Of a stretch of DNA of 64,000 nucleotides, positions 40,567 to 49,753 are shown in pieces. Both the position numbers and the translations under genes were made by a program. Source of the DNA: Desulfohalobiaceae bacterium S24 (lineage in GTDB: Bacteria; Desulfobacterota; Desulfovibrionia; Desulfovibrionales; Desulfothermaceae). Every line of letters begins with the position of its first letter. Position 1 is the stretch's first letter. The stretch spans positions 1 through 64,000 of the forward strand of contig JAABTT010000007.1 in NCBI GenBank assembly GCA_011389765.1, in the 5' to 3' direction. The notes under the pieces were generated by a model. It was given only the letters and a program-made list of their open reading frames with translations. It was not told where the DNA came from and did not search any database.

Positions 40567-41784
40567 ATGTTGAGATCCCTTTTTGCATCGGGTGTTCTCC
40601 TGGCGATTCTCGGGACCTCGCCCATCATGCTGCAGGCCGCTGAGGAAAAGCTCCTGGAGGCATCCTTTGAGACGATTGAAGAGCAGGCGGCAGGCACCGC
40701 AGTCCACTGGTACATGTTCGGGGGCTGGGCCCATGTCAATTCCTGGGTGGACGGCTATGTGGCCGCAGAGATGAAAAAACGCTACGACATTGATCTCACC
40801 AGAGTTCCCATGGATGCCGGGGTCTTTGTGAACAAGCTGCTCAATGAAAAAGCCGCGGGCAAACAAACCGGAAGCATTGACCTCTTGTGGATCAACGGGG
40901 AGAATTTCAAAAATGCCAAAGAGGCCGGCCTGCTCTTCGGACCTTTTGCCTCCAGGCTGCCCAATGTGCAGCAGTATGTCGATCCCAATAGTGTGGCCTT
41001 TGATTTCGGCTATCCGGTGGAAGGCTATGAGGCCCCCTTCGGCAAGGCCCAGTTCGTGTTCGAGTATGACAGCGCGGCCATCGACTCGCCTCCCCGGACG
41101 CTGGCTGCCTTGAAAACCTGGATCAAGGCCCACCCCGGACGCTTCACCTATCCCCAGCCCCCTGATTTCACGGGATCGGCCTTCATCCGTCAGGTCTTCT
41201 ATGCCCTCACCGGCGGACATGAGCAGTACCTGCAGGGGTTCGACCGGGAACTCTTCGAGCGGCAGAGCCCCAAGCTCTGGGACTTCCTGAACGCTCTCCA
41301 ACCCTGGCTCTGGCAGAAAGGGCAGACCTACCCCAAGAACAGCGCATCCCTGGACACCCTTTTTTCCCGGGGCGAAGTGGCCTTCGGCATGTCCTATCAC
41401 CCGCCGCACGCCCAGAACAAGATCCTGGAAGGCAGCTATCCGGAGAGCGTGCGGACCTTTGTGCTTGAAGACGGATCCATTTACAACATCCACTATACGG
41501 CCATCCCCTTCAACGCCCCGAATAAAGCCGGGGCCATGGTTCTGGCCAATTTCCTCATTTCCGTGGAAGCCCAGCTCGCCAAGTACCGGCCGCAAGCCTG
41601 GGGTGATTTTCCGGCCCTGGATATCTCCCGGCTGAGCCCGGCGGACCGGAAACGCTTTGCAGAGGTGGATCTCGGTCCGGCCACCCTGAGTTCCGCCGAA
41701 CTGGATCCCGTGGCGGTTCCCGAAATCCCGGCCGCCTATCTCGAGGCCCTGGAACAGGGCTGGGAGGAACATGTTTTGCACTAG
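40567..41784 (+). CDS. ABC transporter substrate-binding protein, YnjB family
   Basis: This periplasmic protein of 405 aa has a signal peptide (MLRSLFASGVLLAILGTSPIM, cut near LQA-AE). The mature part has the YnjB hallmarks: 'VHWYMFGGWAHVNSWVDGYV', 'IDLLWINGENFKNAKEAGLL' and 'GYEAPFGKAQFVFEYDSA'. Homologues near thiamine genes have led to proposals of thiamine-related ligands, but none is established here. Two separate permease genes follow. Confidence 0.85.
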   Translation: MLRSLFASGVLLAILGTSPIMLQAAEEKLLEASFETIEEQAAGTAVHWYMFGGWAHVNSWVDGYVAAEMKKRYDIDLTRVPMDAGVFVNKLLNEKAAGKQTGSIDLLWINGENFKNAKEAGLLFGPFASRLPNVQQYVDPNSVAFDFGYPVEGYEAPFGKAQFVFEYDSAAIDSPPRTLAALKTWIKAHPGRFTYPQPPDFTGSAFIRQVFYALTGGHEQYLQGFDRELFERQSPKLWDFLNALQPWLWQKGQTYPKNSASLDTLFSRGEVAFGMSYHPPHAQNKILEGSYPESVRTFVLEDGSIYNIHYTAIPFNAPNKAGAMVLANFLISVEAQLAKYRPQAWGDFPALDISRLSPADRKRFAEVDLGPATLSSAELDPVAVPEIPAAYLEALEQGWEEHVLH

Positions 41785-41845
41785 AGACCAGAAATGTCCT
41801 GATCATGGAAAGAAAGATTGCTTATTCAAGGGTGAACTGTGAACC

Positions 41846-42712
41846 ATGAAAAGCGCCAAGCTTCTCCTCAGGCTGAGCCCTCTGCTCATCCCTTACCTGA
41901 TCCTGTTTTGCGGAGGCGTGTTCTTGACCGTCGGCCAGTCTCTGGGCTTTCTGACCCCACTGCCCTATACAGGCGGAACTTTCGAGGCCTATACGCAATT
42001 ATTCTCGGATCCGCATTTTCTGGCTTCCTTCCTGTTTTCTCTGCAAGTAGCCCTGGCCTCAGCCTTGCTGTCCGTAACAGCCGGAACCCTGCTGGCTTAC
42101 TGGGTCTGGAAGCTTCCTCAGAGATTGCAGACGGCGGCCATCGTCTACAAGATTCCCCTGATCCTGCCCCATATCGCTGTAGCCTTCGTGGTCCTGATCT
42201 TCTGGAGCCGCTCCGGGATTGTGGCTTCCCTGGCCCATTCCCTGGGACTGATCGACGCCATGCAGGAATTCCCCAATCTTCTCTATTCCGGCTGGGGTCT
42301 GGGCATGATTCTGGCATACAGCCTGAAGGGCACTCCTTTTGCCATGCTCCTGATCATGGCCCTGCTGCTGCGTTTTGACTCCAGACAAATCCAGGCCGCT
42401 TACATGCTTGGGGCCTCCAGACTGCAAACCTTCTTCCGGGTCGTCCTGCCCAGAATTGCACCGGCCATGCAAACCGGTTTCATCATCCTCTTTCTGTATA
42501 GTTTCGGAGCCTTTGACATCCCCTATCTCCTGAGTGAAAGCCGCCCCGGCATGTTGAGCGTCAATGTCTACAATCTCTATTTCAAGCGCGATCTGGCCCG
42601 GCGGCCCGAAGCCATGGCCATGCTCACGTTCATGTTCTGTTTCGCGGTTCTGCTCATCGTTGCCTATTCCAAAATCGTAAATCGTCTGGAAGATGCGGAG
42701 CGCAAGATATGA
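41846..42712 (+). CDS. ABC transporter permease 1 (YnjC-like N half)
   Basis: This 288-aa permease has six predicted helices. The ATPase-contact loop is 'AAYMLGASRLQTFFRVVLPRIAP'. A heptamer-like GTGAACTGTGAACC precedes its ATG directly, so its ribosome site is poor, and it may be coupled to upstream translation. It overlaps the second permease gene by 4 bp. In E. coli YnjC the two halves are fused; here they are separate. Confidence 0.88.
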   Translation: MKSAKLLLRLSPLLIPYLILFCGGVFLTVGQSLGFLTPLPYTGGTFEAYTQLFSDPHFLASFLFSLQVALASALLSVTAGTLLAYWVWKLPQRLQTAAIVYKIPLILPHIAVAFVVLIFWSRSGIVASLAHSLGLIDAMQEFPNLLYSGWGLGMILAYSLKGTPFAMLLIMALLLRFDSRQIQAAYMLGASRLQTFFRVVLPRIAPAMQTGFIILFLYSFGAFDIPYLLSESRPGMLSVNVYNLYFKRDLARRPEAMAMLTFMFCFAVLLIVAYSKIVNRLEDAERKI

Positions 42713-43494
42713 AGCAGCTTGGAGTGCTCCTGCTCTTGCTTGTGCTCTTTGTGCTGCCGGTCATCGTACTCGGCCTGACCAGCCTGGCCCCGGGGTGGCG
42801 ATTTCCGGACCTCTGGCCCAGGACGTTCAGTCTTGCAGGACTGGACTATCTCCTCAAGAATCAGGAAAGGATCCTCGTCTCTTTAGGGTCCTCCTGCCTC
42901 TTTTCTCTTATGACGGTTCTGACAACCTGCGGCATGTGCCTGGCGCCGGCTGCTGTTTTTGCCAGATTTGCTTTCCCGGGCAAGACCCTCCTGGAGGGCC
43001 TGCTGCTCACTCCGGCCCTGGTGCCGCCCATGACTTTTGCCATGGGCCTTCATTTTCTGTTCATCAAATTTTCCCTGTCGGATACAATGCCCGGGGTGGT
43101 TCTCATTCTATCCATGTTCAGCTACCCGTACATGTTCAGAGCCCTGGTGGCCGGATTCCAGAATATGGGGCAGGAGTACGAAATCTGCGCCCGCAATCTG
43201 GGCGCGGGCAATCTGCGGACCCTGCTGTCCGTGGAACTGCCGCTGCTGCTTCCGGCGCTCATCGCCGGCGGCAGCGTGGTCTTTCTGGTGGCCTTTTCCG
43301 AATACTTTCTGGTCTTCCTGATCGGAGGCGGGAGCGTTCCGTCTTTTACCGGCACCCTCTTTCCCCTGCTCAGCTCATCCAATCGCGCTCTGGCCTCCAT
43401 CTTGACCCTAGTTTTTCTGTTTGTGCCAGTTTGCCTCTTCCTGACCCTGGACACCATCCTGGTTCGGGTCTACCGGAGAAGAGGCTTGATCTGA
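42709..43494 (+). CDS. ABC transporter permease 2 (YnjC-like C half)
   Basis: This 261-aa second permease has about six helices and an EAA-type loop 'CARNLGAGNLRTLLSVELPLLLP'. Its ATG lies inside the stop of permease 1 (ATGA). With permease 1, the ATPase and the YnjB-like protein it completes the importer. The phosphotransferase gene follows after 3 bp, which ties that enzyme to the transported compound. Confidence 0.88.
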   Translation: MKQLGVLLLLLVLFVLPVIVLGLTSLAPGWRFPDLWPRTFSLAGLDYLLKNQERILVSLGSSCLFSLMTVLTTCGMCLAPAAVFARFAFPGKTLLEGLLLTPALVPPMTFAMGLHFLFIKFSLSDTMPGVVLILSMFSYPYMFRALVAGFQNMGQEYEICARNLGAGNLRTLLSVELPLLLPALIAGGSVVFLVAFSEYFLVFLIGGGSVPSFTGTLFPLLSSSNRALASILTLVFLFVPVCLFLTLDTILVRVYRRRGLI

Positions 43495-43497
43495 CTT

Positions 43498-44478
43498 ATG
43501 AATACACAAGACATCATCCCCCGGATCAAGGGCTTTCTGACAGCCTCCAACTGGATGCCGAAGGCCTGTTCCGTCTCCTTTTTGGCTGCCGGAGAATACA
43601 ATGCGAATTACCTTATCCAAAGCGAGTCCGGCCGCTTTGTTCTGCGGATCAATCACGGCAGCCAGCTCGGGCTGGGCGATGGGCAGATCAACTATGAATA
43701 TCGGGTGCTCAAGGCCCTGGCTGATACCGGGGTCACCCCCAGACCCTTTGCCTGCGAGCCGAACCCGGCCCCTGAGGATCTCGGAGGCGGGGTGCTGCTC
43801 ATGGAGTATCTGCCGGGCAAGCCCTTGACCTATGCCCGGGATCTGGAGCAGGCCGCGGCGATCTTCGCCCGGGTGCACAGGGTTCAGCCCCCCGAAGGCA
43901 TGGTGATCCAGCCCGATCCGGTTCAGGACATCTCCAGGGAATGTTACGGCCTCATCCAGCGCTATCCCGACCACCCCCTGCGCCGGGAGCGCGAGGCCAT
44001 TGAGGCCTATTTCGAATCCGTCCGGGAACTGGCTGCCGAGACCCGCCCCCTGTTTGCCGATGAAGACTTGTGTCTGGTGAACACGGAAGTCAATGCCAAC
44101 AATTTTCTGATCAGCGAACAGGAAGCCTTTCTCATTGATTGGGAAAAGGCGGTGCTGTCCTCCAGGTACCAGGACCTGGGCCACTTCCTTGTGCCCACCA
44201 CCACGCTCTGGAAAAGCGATACGGTTTTAAGTCAGAAGGAAAAACAGCGTTTCCTAAAGGCCTACAAACAGGAATCCGGCCTGGATATCAGCCTGGATGA
44301 GCTCAGCCGGAAAACCCGGATTCTGGAAAAGACCATCCTCTTGCGGGCCCTGTCCTGGTGTTACATGGCCTATTATGAATACACCCAGACCGAGCGGGCC
44401 ATTCAAAACCGGGACACCTTTGCCAAAATCAGGCAGTACCTGGAGGACATCCCGGGCATTGTGGCCTCGGTGCCCTGA
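43498..44478 (+). CDS. APH-family phosphotransferase with altered catalytic loop
   Basis: This 326-aa kinase-like protein of the aminoglycoside/choline phosphotransferase superfamily has an N-lobe with 'GEYNANYLIQSESGRFVLRIN' and the hinge-like 'GGGVLLMEYLPGKPL'. The catalytic loop, usually HGDxxxxN, reads 'LVNTEVNANNFLI', so His is replaced by Asn and the catalytic Asp by Glu. The metal-binding 'AFLIDWEKAVLS' is kept. It is cotranscribed with the YnjB-type importer, so the likely role is phosphorylation (trapping) of the imported small molecule, if active. Confidence 0.75.
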   Translation: MNTQDIIPRIKGFLTASNWMPKACSVSFLAAGEYNANYLIQSESGRFVLRINHGSQLGLGDGQINYEYRVLKALADTGVTPRPFACEPNPAPEDLGGGVLLMEYLPGKPLTYARDLEQAAAIFARVHRVQPPEGMVIQPDPVQDISRECYGLIQRYPDHPLRREREAIEAYFESVRELAAETRPLFADEDLCLVNTEVNANNFLISEQEAFLIDWEKAVLSSRYQDLGHFLVPTTTLWKSDTVLSQKEKQRFLKAYKQESGLDISLDELSRKTRILEKTILLRALSWCYMAYYEYTQTERAIQNRDTFAKIRQYLEDIPGIVASVP

Positions 44479-44588
44479 GTACAGACTTCGACGCCTTGTG
44501 GCGCATTGAGCACTTAAAGATTTGGAATGCTTGGATTATACTCAAAACTGGACATTCTTGAGGTTTCAGGTTTCACGTTTCAGCCCTA

Positions 44589-44770
44589 CCTCTGGCCGCA
44601 GACGTCCAGTTTGATCGAAAAAAAAAACGAGTCACCTCCTCCGTCATTCCGGCGGCTTGTCACGGCATAGCTTGAAAAGCGACGCCGGAAGGCCGGAATC
44701 CAGACTGAAAAAGCTGGACCCCGGCCTTCGCCGGGGTGACGGAGTAAGAATAATCGAGTTTCATACGAGG
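44589..44770 (+). repeat. Modular repeat element, copy B
   Basis: This 182-bp element runs CCTCTGGCCGCAGACGTCCAGTTTGATCGA...CGAGTTTCATACGAGG (two separate ends). Its core is a CCGTCATTCCGG / CCGGGGTGACGG hairpin with an extra 'CTTGTCACGGCATAGC' piece compared with copy A. It lies in the 555-bp gap 44479-45033, which contains no gene. Confidence 0.75.
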
Positions 44771-44774
44771 TTTT

Positions 44775-44858
44775 CTTAGAAAACCAAGAGCCGAAAGCGT
44801 TCGAGCGAAAGAGAGCTCTGTGAGCGGTTCGTGGTTTCAGCTGAAGTTTCAGTATGAG
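44775..44858 (+). repeat. 84-bp repeat D, copy 1
   Basis: CTTAGAAAACCAAGAGCC...GCTGAAGTTTCAGTATGAG is repeated at 51649-51731 with about six differences. It abuts copy B of the modular element. Confidence 0.75.
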
Positions 44859-44864
44859 AGAGCA

Positions 44865-45020
44865 GAATGAACATCGAACATCGAACGTCCAATGCTGAAT
44901 GATGAATCAAAGAAAAGACATGTTCATATTCCCGAATCGGCCTCTTCTTGCAAGCAATTGGTATTTCATCCATTCCCTCTTTTTTCTTCATTCATAATTC
45001 GATGTTGGACGTTCACATTC
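44865..45020. repeat. Inverted heptamer arrays before the transferase gene
   Basis: Units such as GAACATC and GAACGTC run from 44865 to 44908, and inverted units (GATGTTG, GACGTTC) from 44986 to 45020. The arms share TTGGACGTTC and could pair. The second arm ends about 14 bp from the 3' end of the convergent transferase gene. Confidence 0.6.
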
Positions 45021-45033
45021 TGCCTGCCGGACA

Positions 45034-46371
45034 TCACTTTCGGGCGGTCACCCCCCGATAGAGGCGGTCCAGCCGCTCAACCGGGACGCCGAGAGAATAT
45101 CCCAGGATCATGAGCTGGTTGATAGCAAACGTTCGCAGAACCCCCAGATTTTGCCAGCGCCGGGCCGAGGTCTGGACGGCCTCGGGCAGGGTGACAATCC
45201 GGCCGCGTCCGCGGAGGCGGCGTATCAGCACGAAATCCTCCATGATGGGTATCTCCGGGAATCCGCCCATGGACTCGAATACCCGCTTCTCCAGAAAGAG
45301 CCCCTGATCTCCGTACGGCAGCTGCAACACCGCGGATCGAATATTCGTGCCCCATTCCATGCAACGCATCACTCGGCTGTCCAGGTCTGTTTTGAAGCGG
45401 AAGGCCCCTCCGGCTCTTTCCGGACGGTCCATGGCCCTGCGTATCAGATCGGCGTATCCCTCTGGGGGCAGGGTATCGGCATGCAGAAACAAGAGGATGC
45501 GGCCGCGGGCCGCAGCCGCGCCGGCATTTTGCTGCAAGGCCCGGCCGCCGGAATTTTGCAGCACTCTCGCCCCGCAGCGGGAGGCGATAGCGCGAGTGTC
45601 GTCACTGCTTCCGCCGTCAACCACGATAACTTCGGTATGCTCTGCCGGCAGCAGGCGGGCCAGGAGATCCGCAATGTGATGCGCCTCGTTCAGGGTCGGG
45701 ATAATTACGGAAACCAGGGTCCGGCCCGCAAACAGATCGGCAAAGCGGTGATCCTGGCGAATTTCATCCAGATCTTCCGGGCTATCCATGTCCCGGAGGA
45801 CCGGGAGGTGTTCGCCTTGTAGGCCAAGGCGCTGCATGTTTTTCCGGGTCTGCGCGGCGACCTGTCCGGTGCTCCAGTCAATCCCCTCAAACAGCCCCGG
45901 GGAAAAAACCCGCATCCCAATGAGATAATAGCCTCCGTCAGCCGCGGGCCCCAGGACAACGTCCCGGGTCTGCAAAGCTTGCAGAGCCCGGCCGAGAATG
46001 TCGGAAGTGATCCCGGGGACGTCTGTGCCCATCAAAACAACCGGCGCGGCCCCTTTGCGAAAAGCACTTCCAAAGGCCTGTTGCATCCGGAGGCCCAGAT
46101 CGCCTTGACCCTGCGGCGCATACTGCAGACCGCCACCGAGCCAGTCCCGGAAGCACCTCCGGGCTGCGCCCGTGTAGCAGACACACAGGCGGGAACCAGG
46201 CCAGAATCGGCCGGCTGCCCTGGCCATATCCAGGACGTGTTCCGTCATGCGGCGCTGCAGCCGGGCCGCCCCCTCGGGACCAAGCTCCGGAATCAGGCGG
46301 GTCTTGACCTGTCCCGGCATTGGATAGCGGGTGAAAATCAGGAGCTGGGGCATCTGTTGGTTCATGGCCAT
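45034..46371 (-). CDS. Fused rSAM/selenodomain-associated transferases 1 and 2
   Basis: This 445-aa protein joins two enzymes usually encoded apart. Residues ~8-215 are a DUF2064 nucleotidyltransferase-like domain ('LLIFTRYPMPGQVKTRLIPELG', 'VVLMGTDVPGIT', 'VLGPAADGGYYLIG'). Residues ~218-440 are a family 2 glycosyltransferase ('LVSVIIPTLNEAHHIADLLARL', 'VIVVDGGSSDDT', 'ILLFLHADTLPP', 'GDQGLFLEK'). The same pair is known as rSAM/selenodomain-associated transferases and is linked in some bacteria to arsenosugar synthesis. No radical-SAM partner is in the window, so the product is unknown. Divergent from recD2. Confidence 0.85.
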   Translation of the reverse strand: MAMNQQMPQLLIFTRYPMPGQVKTRLIPELGPEGAARLQRRMTEHVLDMARAAGRFWPGSRLCVCYTGAARRCFRDWLGGGLQYAPQGQGDLGLRMQQAFGSAFRKGAAPVVLMGTDVPGITSDILGRALQALQTRDVVLGPAADGGYYLIGMRVFSPGLFEGIDWSTGQVAAQTRKNMQRLGLQGEHLPVLRDMDSPEDLDEIRQDHRFADLFAGRTLVSVIIPTLNEAHHIADLLARLLPAEHTEVIVVDGGSSDDTRAIASRCGARVLQNSGGRALQQNAGAAAARGRILLFLHADTLPPEGYADLIRRAMDRPERAGGAFRFKTDLDSRVMRCMEWGTNIRSAVLQLPYGDQGLFLEKRVFESMGGFPEIPIMEDFVLIRRLRGRGRIVTLPEAVQTSARRWQNLGVLRTFAINQLMILGYSLGVPVERLDRLYRGVTARK

Positions 46372-46481
46372 AAAGACTTTAAGCTCTGCGTAATACGATT
46401 ACTTTGAATTCAAGACAAAGTCTGCTATAGAGCAAGTGGCCGGCAACAGACCGTGAAACCCGCAGATACAACAAACATACA

Positions 46482-48674
46482 ATGCAGACAATGCCAAAAC
46501 TCGAACGCCTTCAGGGCCAGATTGAACGGGTGACCTTCAGCAATGAAGACACCGGCTTTACCGTAGCCAAGGTCAAAGTCAAAGGCCGACGCGATCTGGT
46601 CACCGTTGTGGGAAGCATGACCGCCCCCATGGCCGGACAGGTCCTGCAGATGCAGGGCGAATGGACCCGGCATCCCAAATACGGAGAACAGTTCAATGCG
46701 CACGCCTGCACCTGCTCGGTCCCGGCCACGGCTGCCGGCATTCAGAAATACCTGTCCTCGGGTCTGATCAAAGGCATCGGTCCGGTCATGGCTAAGCGCA
46801 TCGTGACCAGATTTCAGGACCAGACCCTGGAGGTCATTGAGAACGAAACCGAAAAACTGAGCGCCATCGAAGGGATCGGGGACAAACGCATTGCCATGAT
46901 CAAAACAGCCTGGGAAGAGCAGAAAGAAGTCCGGGATGTGATGGTCTTTCTCCAGAGCCACGGGGTTTCAGCAACTTATGCCGCCAAGATCTTCAAGGCT
47001 TACGGCCGGGAGGCCATCGCCGTGGTCCAGGAAAATCCTTACCGGCTGGCCGAGGATATCTTCGGCATCGGCTTCGTCACCGCGGACCGCATCGCCCAAA
47101 AACTAGGTTTTGCCCTGGAATCGGAGTTTCGGATCAAGGCCGGCATCCTCTACGTGCTCCAACAGCTCGCCGACGAGGGCCATGTCTACTTCCCCAGAGA
47201 TCGGCTGGAGATCAAATGCGCCGAGATTCTGGAGGTTGCAGCGGAACTCGTATCCCAAGGCCTGGAAGCCCTCCGGGAGGCACGGGCCGTGGTCCTGGAA
47301 GAACTCGAACATCCGGATGAGGGAGCCCATACCGCGGTCTATCTTGTCAAATACCATTTTTCCGAGACCAGCATCGCCGCGAGACTCCAGGCCCTGATCC
47401 AGGCCCCCAAATCCATCCGTCCGGTGGAAGTGGACAAGGCCCTGGCCTGGGTCCAGGAGGTCCATGCCATGAATCTGGCCGCCAAACAGGCCGAGGCCGT
47501 AGGCAAGGCCCTGCAGGACAAGGTCCTGGTGATCACCGGAGGTCCGGGTACCGGCAAGAGTTTTCTCTTGAACGCCATCCTGAAAATCGTCAACCGGCTC
47601 GGCGCCCGAATCCTCCTGGCCGCTCCCACCGGGCGGGCCGCCAAGCGTATGAATGAGTCCACCGGGCATCAGGCCAAGACCGTCCACCGCCTCCTGGAAT
47701 TCGATTTCAGCAAAGGCGGCTTCAAGAAGGACCAGGCCCATCCCCTGAAGTGCGACCTGCTCATTATCGACGAAATGAGCATGGTGGACACCGTGCTCAT
47801 GCATCACCTGCTCAAGGCCGTGCGCCTGGACACCACCCTGATCCTGGTGGGGGACGTCAATCAGCTGCCCTCGGTGGGGGCGGGCAATGTCTTGAAGGAC
47901 ATCATCGCCTCGGGCAGCGTACCCACGGTGGAGCTGACCGAGATCTTCCGTCAGGCCAGGGAGAGTTCAATCATCGTCAACGCCCATCTGATCAACCAGG
48001 GCAGCTTTCCCTCACTCAAACCGCGGCAGGACAAACTGGACGATTTCTTTTTCATGCAGGAGGAGGATCCGGAGCAGGTCCTGGAGAAGATCACCCGCAT
48101 GGTCACGCAGCGCATCCCCCGGCGTTTCCGGCTGCATCCCGTCCGGGACATCCAGGTCCTCTCCCCCATGAACAAAGGCCTGCTCGGCGTCGCAAACCTG
48201 AACAGCCACCTCCAGGCCACGCTCAATCCCGGCGGCCCGGAACTCAACCGGGGAGGCAGGCTCCTGCGCGCCCGGGACAAAGTCATGCAGATCAAGAACA
48301 ACTACGACAAGGACGTCTTCAACGGCGACATCGGCACCATCCTGAGCATCGACTCCGAACTGCAGGAGGTCAAGATCCGCTTCGAAGACCGGACAGTGAG
48401 CTACGAATCCGGCGATCTGGACGAATTGGTCCTGGCCTATGCCGTGAGCATCCACAAGTCCCAGGGTTCGGACTATCCAGCCGTGATCATGCCCATCCTG
48501 ACCCAGCACTACATCATGCTCCAGCGCAACCTCATCTACACCGGCATCACCCGGGGCAAAAACCTGGTGGTCATGATCGGCACCAAAAAGGCCCTGGCCA
48601 TCGCTGTGAACAACGCCCAGACCCGAAAACGCTACACCGCCCTGGAGGAGCGCTTGCGCCGCAAGAGCAATTGA
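46482..48674 (+). CDS. recD2: RecD2-type ATP-dependent DNA helicase
   Basis: This 730-aa superfamily 1B helicase is the stand-alone RecD2 kind (RecB and RecC genes not present nearby). The N-terminal OB-like and helix-hairpin-helix region has 'IKGIGPVMAKRIV' and 'IEGIGDKRIAMIK'. The motor has Walker A 'VITGGPGTGKSFLLNAI', motif II 'LLIIDEMSMVDT', motif III 'LVGDVNQLPSVGAGN' and motif VI 'LIYTGITRGKNLVVM'. It unwinds DNA 5' to 3' and is implicated in repair, by family. It starts after a 110-bp divergent gap from the transferase gene. Confidence 0.93.
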   Translation: MQTMPKLERLQGQIERVTFSNEDTGFTVAKVKVKGRRDLVTVVGSMTAPMAGQVLQMQGEWTRHPKYGEQFNAHACTCSVPATAAGIQKYLSSGLIKGIGPVMAKRIVTRFQDQTLEVIENETEKLSAIEGIGDKRIAMIKTAWEEQKEVRDVMVFLQSHGVSATYAAKIFKAYGREAIAVVQENPYRLAEDIFGIGFVTADRIAQKLGFALESEFRIKAGILYVLQQLADEGHVYFPRDRLEIKCAEILEVAAELVSQGLEALREARAVVLEELEHPDEGAHTAVYLVKYHFSETSIAARLQALIQAPKSIRPVEVDKALAWVQEVHAMNLAAKQAEAVGKALQDKVLVITGGPGTGKSFLLNAILKIVNRLGARILLAAPTGRAAKRMNESTGHQAKTVHRLLEFDFSKGGFKKDQAHPLKCDLLIIDEMSMVDTVLMHHLLKAVRLDTTLILVGDVNQLPSVGAGNVLKDIIASGSVPTVELTEIFRQARESSIIVNAHLINQGSFPSLKPRQDKLDDFFFMQEEDPEQVLEKITRMVTQRIPRRFRLHPVRDIQVLSPMNKGLLGVANLNSHLQATLNPGGPELNRGGRLLRARDKVMQIKNNYDKDVFNGDIGTILSIDSELQEVKIRFEDRTVSYESGDLDELVLAYAVSIHKSQGSDYPAVIMPILTQHYIMLQRNLIYTGITRGKNLVVMIGTKKALAIAVNNAQTRKRYTALEERLRRKSN

Positions 48675-48789
48675 CAGACAGGAATTGTAGTATTAATCAC
48701 GCGGGATGTTGGCAGATACAGGCGCTACTTTCCAATAGTGCGCTTGATCAGCCCGGAGTGAAAGGCCGCTTCTCATCCAAGGGGCTTGC

Positions 48790-49737
48790 TCAAGCAAAGA
48801 ACGTCCCGCAGTCTAAGGTCCTGGCCTCCACGGCCAGAGAGGCCATTTCCAGATAGGAATCCGCTTTGTCCGGGAGGGGATAGCGGATATTGTACTGCCG
48901 AAACCGCCATAAAGCAGTGGCCGCAGCAGCATACTCCATGAAATACCCCAACTGGTCCCGCTCCCTGTGGGCGAGTCGCCGCCCCTGCTGATAGCCGCCG
49001 AGGAGCGCTCGGATTCGTTCCGGATCAAAGCGCCCGTTTTTCGAGCAGCAGCCCACAGCGCTCATCCCCAGATCGAACAGGGTGTAATAGGAGCAGGCCT
49101 CCTCAAAATCCAGCACAGCGGCCAGGGCCTCGCCCTCAAACACCAGATTGTCCCAGAACAGGTCCCCGTGGATAAGGCCCTGCTCCAGGTCAGGATCGAT
49201 GTGCCCGCCAAGATAGGCCCGCCTCTCTTCCAGCCAGGGCTGGAAAGGATGCTCCGAATCCAGGGCCAGGAGTTCCTCCATGGCCTGGAACCCATAGGCA
49301 AAGGTTCCGGGCATACCCTCCAGGGGCGGCAGGGTGTGGAGCTCGGCCAGGGCCCGGCCCACCTGAGCCACCATTCCTGATGACAGGTCCTGGACAACCC
49401 TCCCCTGGATATATCCTTTGAGATAGACCGGCTTGCCCTCATGCTCAAGGTACAGCCCGCCCTGTTTGGTTTGCAGCACCCGGCTGGCCGGGAAGCCGTT
49501 TTTCTCCAAATACAGGAGGATCCGGGTCAATATATCGATTTCCTGCAGATTTTTTTCATCACAGACCGAGCAAATAAAGGTCCCGTTTTCCGTGGGGATC
49601 AAAAAGCTGGAATTGGCCTGTCCTCCTTCCATGGGGACTGGGTCTCCGCAGGATTCAAGGCCGTACTGCGCGAGGATGGATTGGGCCTCCGCGCGGGTCA
49701 TGTGTGTATAATTGGCCACGGGATCTCCCTTTTTCAA
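48790..49737 (-). CDS. thrB: Homoserine kinase type II
   Basis: This 315-aa APH-superfamily kinase is of the type II homoserine kinase kind. The motifs are 'PMEGGQANSSFLIPTENG' in the N-lobe, catalytic 'GLIHGDLFWDNLVFEG' with the intact HGD, and 'AAVLDFEEACSYY'. It follows threonine synthase by 16 bp on the same strand, and that pairing decides the substrate: it makes O-phosphohomoserine for ThrC. Its stop faces recD2, with 115 bp between. Confidence 0.87.
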   Translation of the reverse strand: MKKGDPVANYTHMTRAEAQSILAQYGLESCGDPVPMEGGQANSSFLIPTENGTFICSVCDEKNLQEIDILTRILLYLEKNGFPASRVLQTKQGGLYLEHEGKPVYLKGYIQGRVVQDLSSGMVAQVGRALAELHTLPPLEGMPGTFAYGFQAMEELLALDSEHPFQPWLEERRAYLGGHIDPDLEQGLIHGDLFWDNLVFEGEALAAVLDFEEACSYYTLFDLGMSAVGCCSKNGRFDPERIRALLGGYQQGRRLAHRERDQLGYFMEYAAAATALWRFRQYNIRYPLPDKADSYLEMASLAVEARTLDCGTFFA

Positions 49738-49753
49738 AAATGCTGGACTCTTT

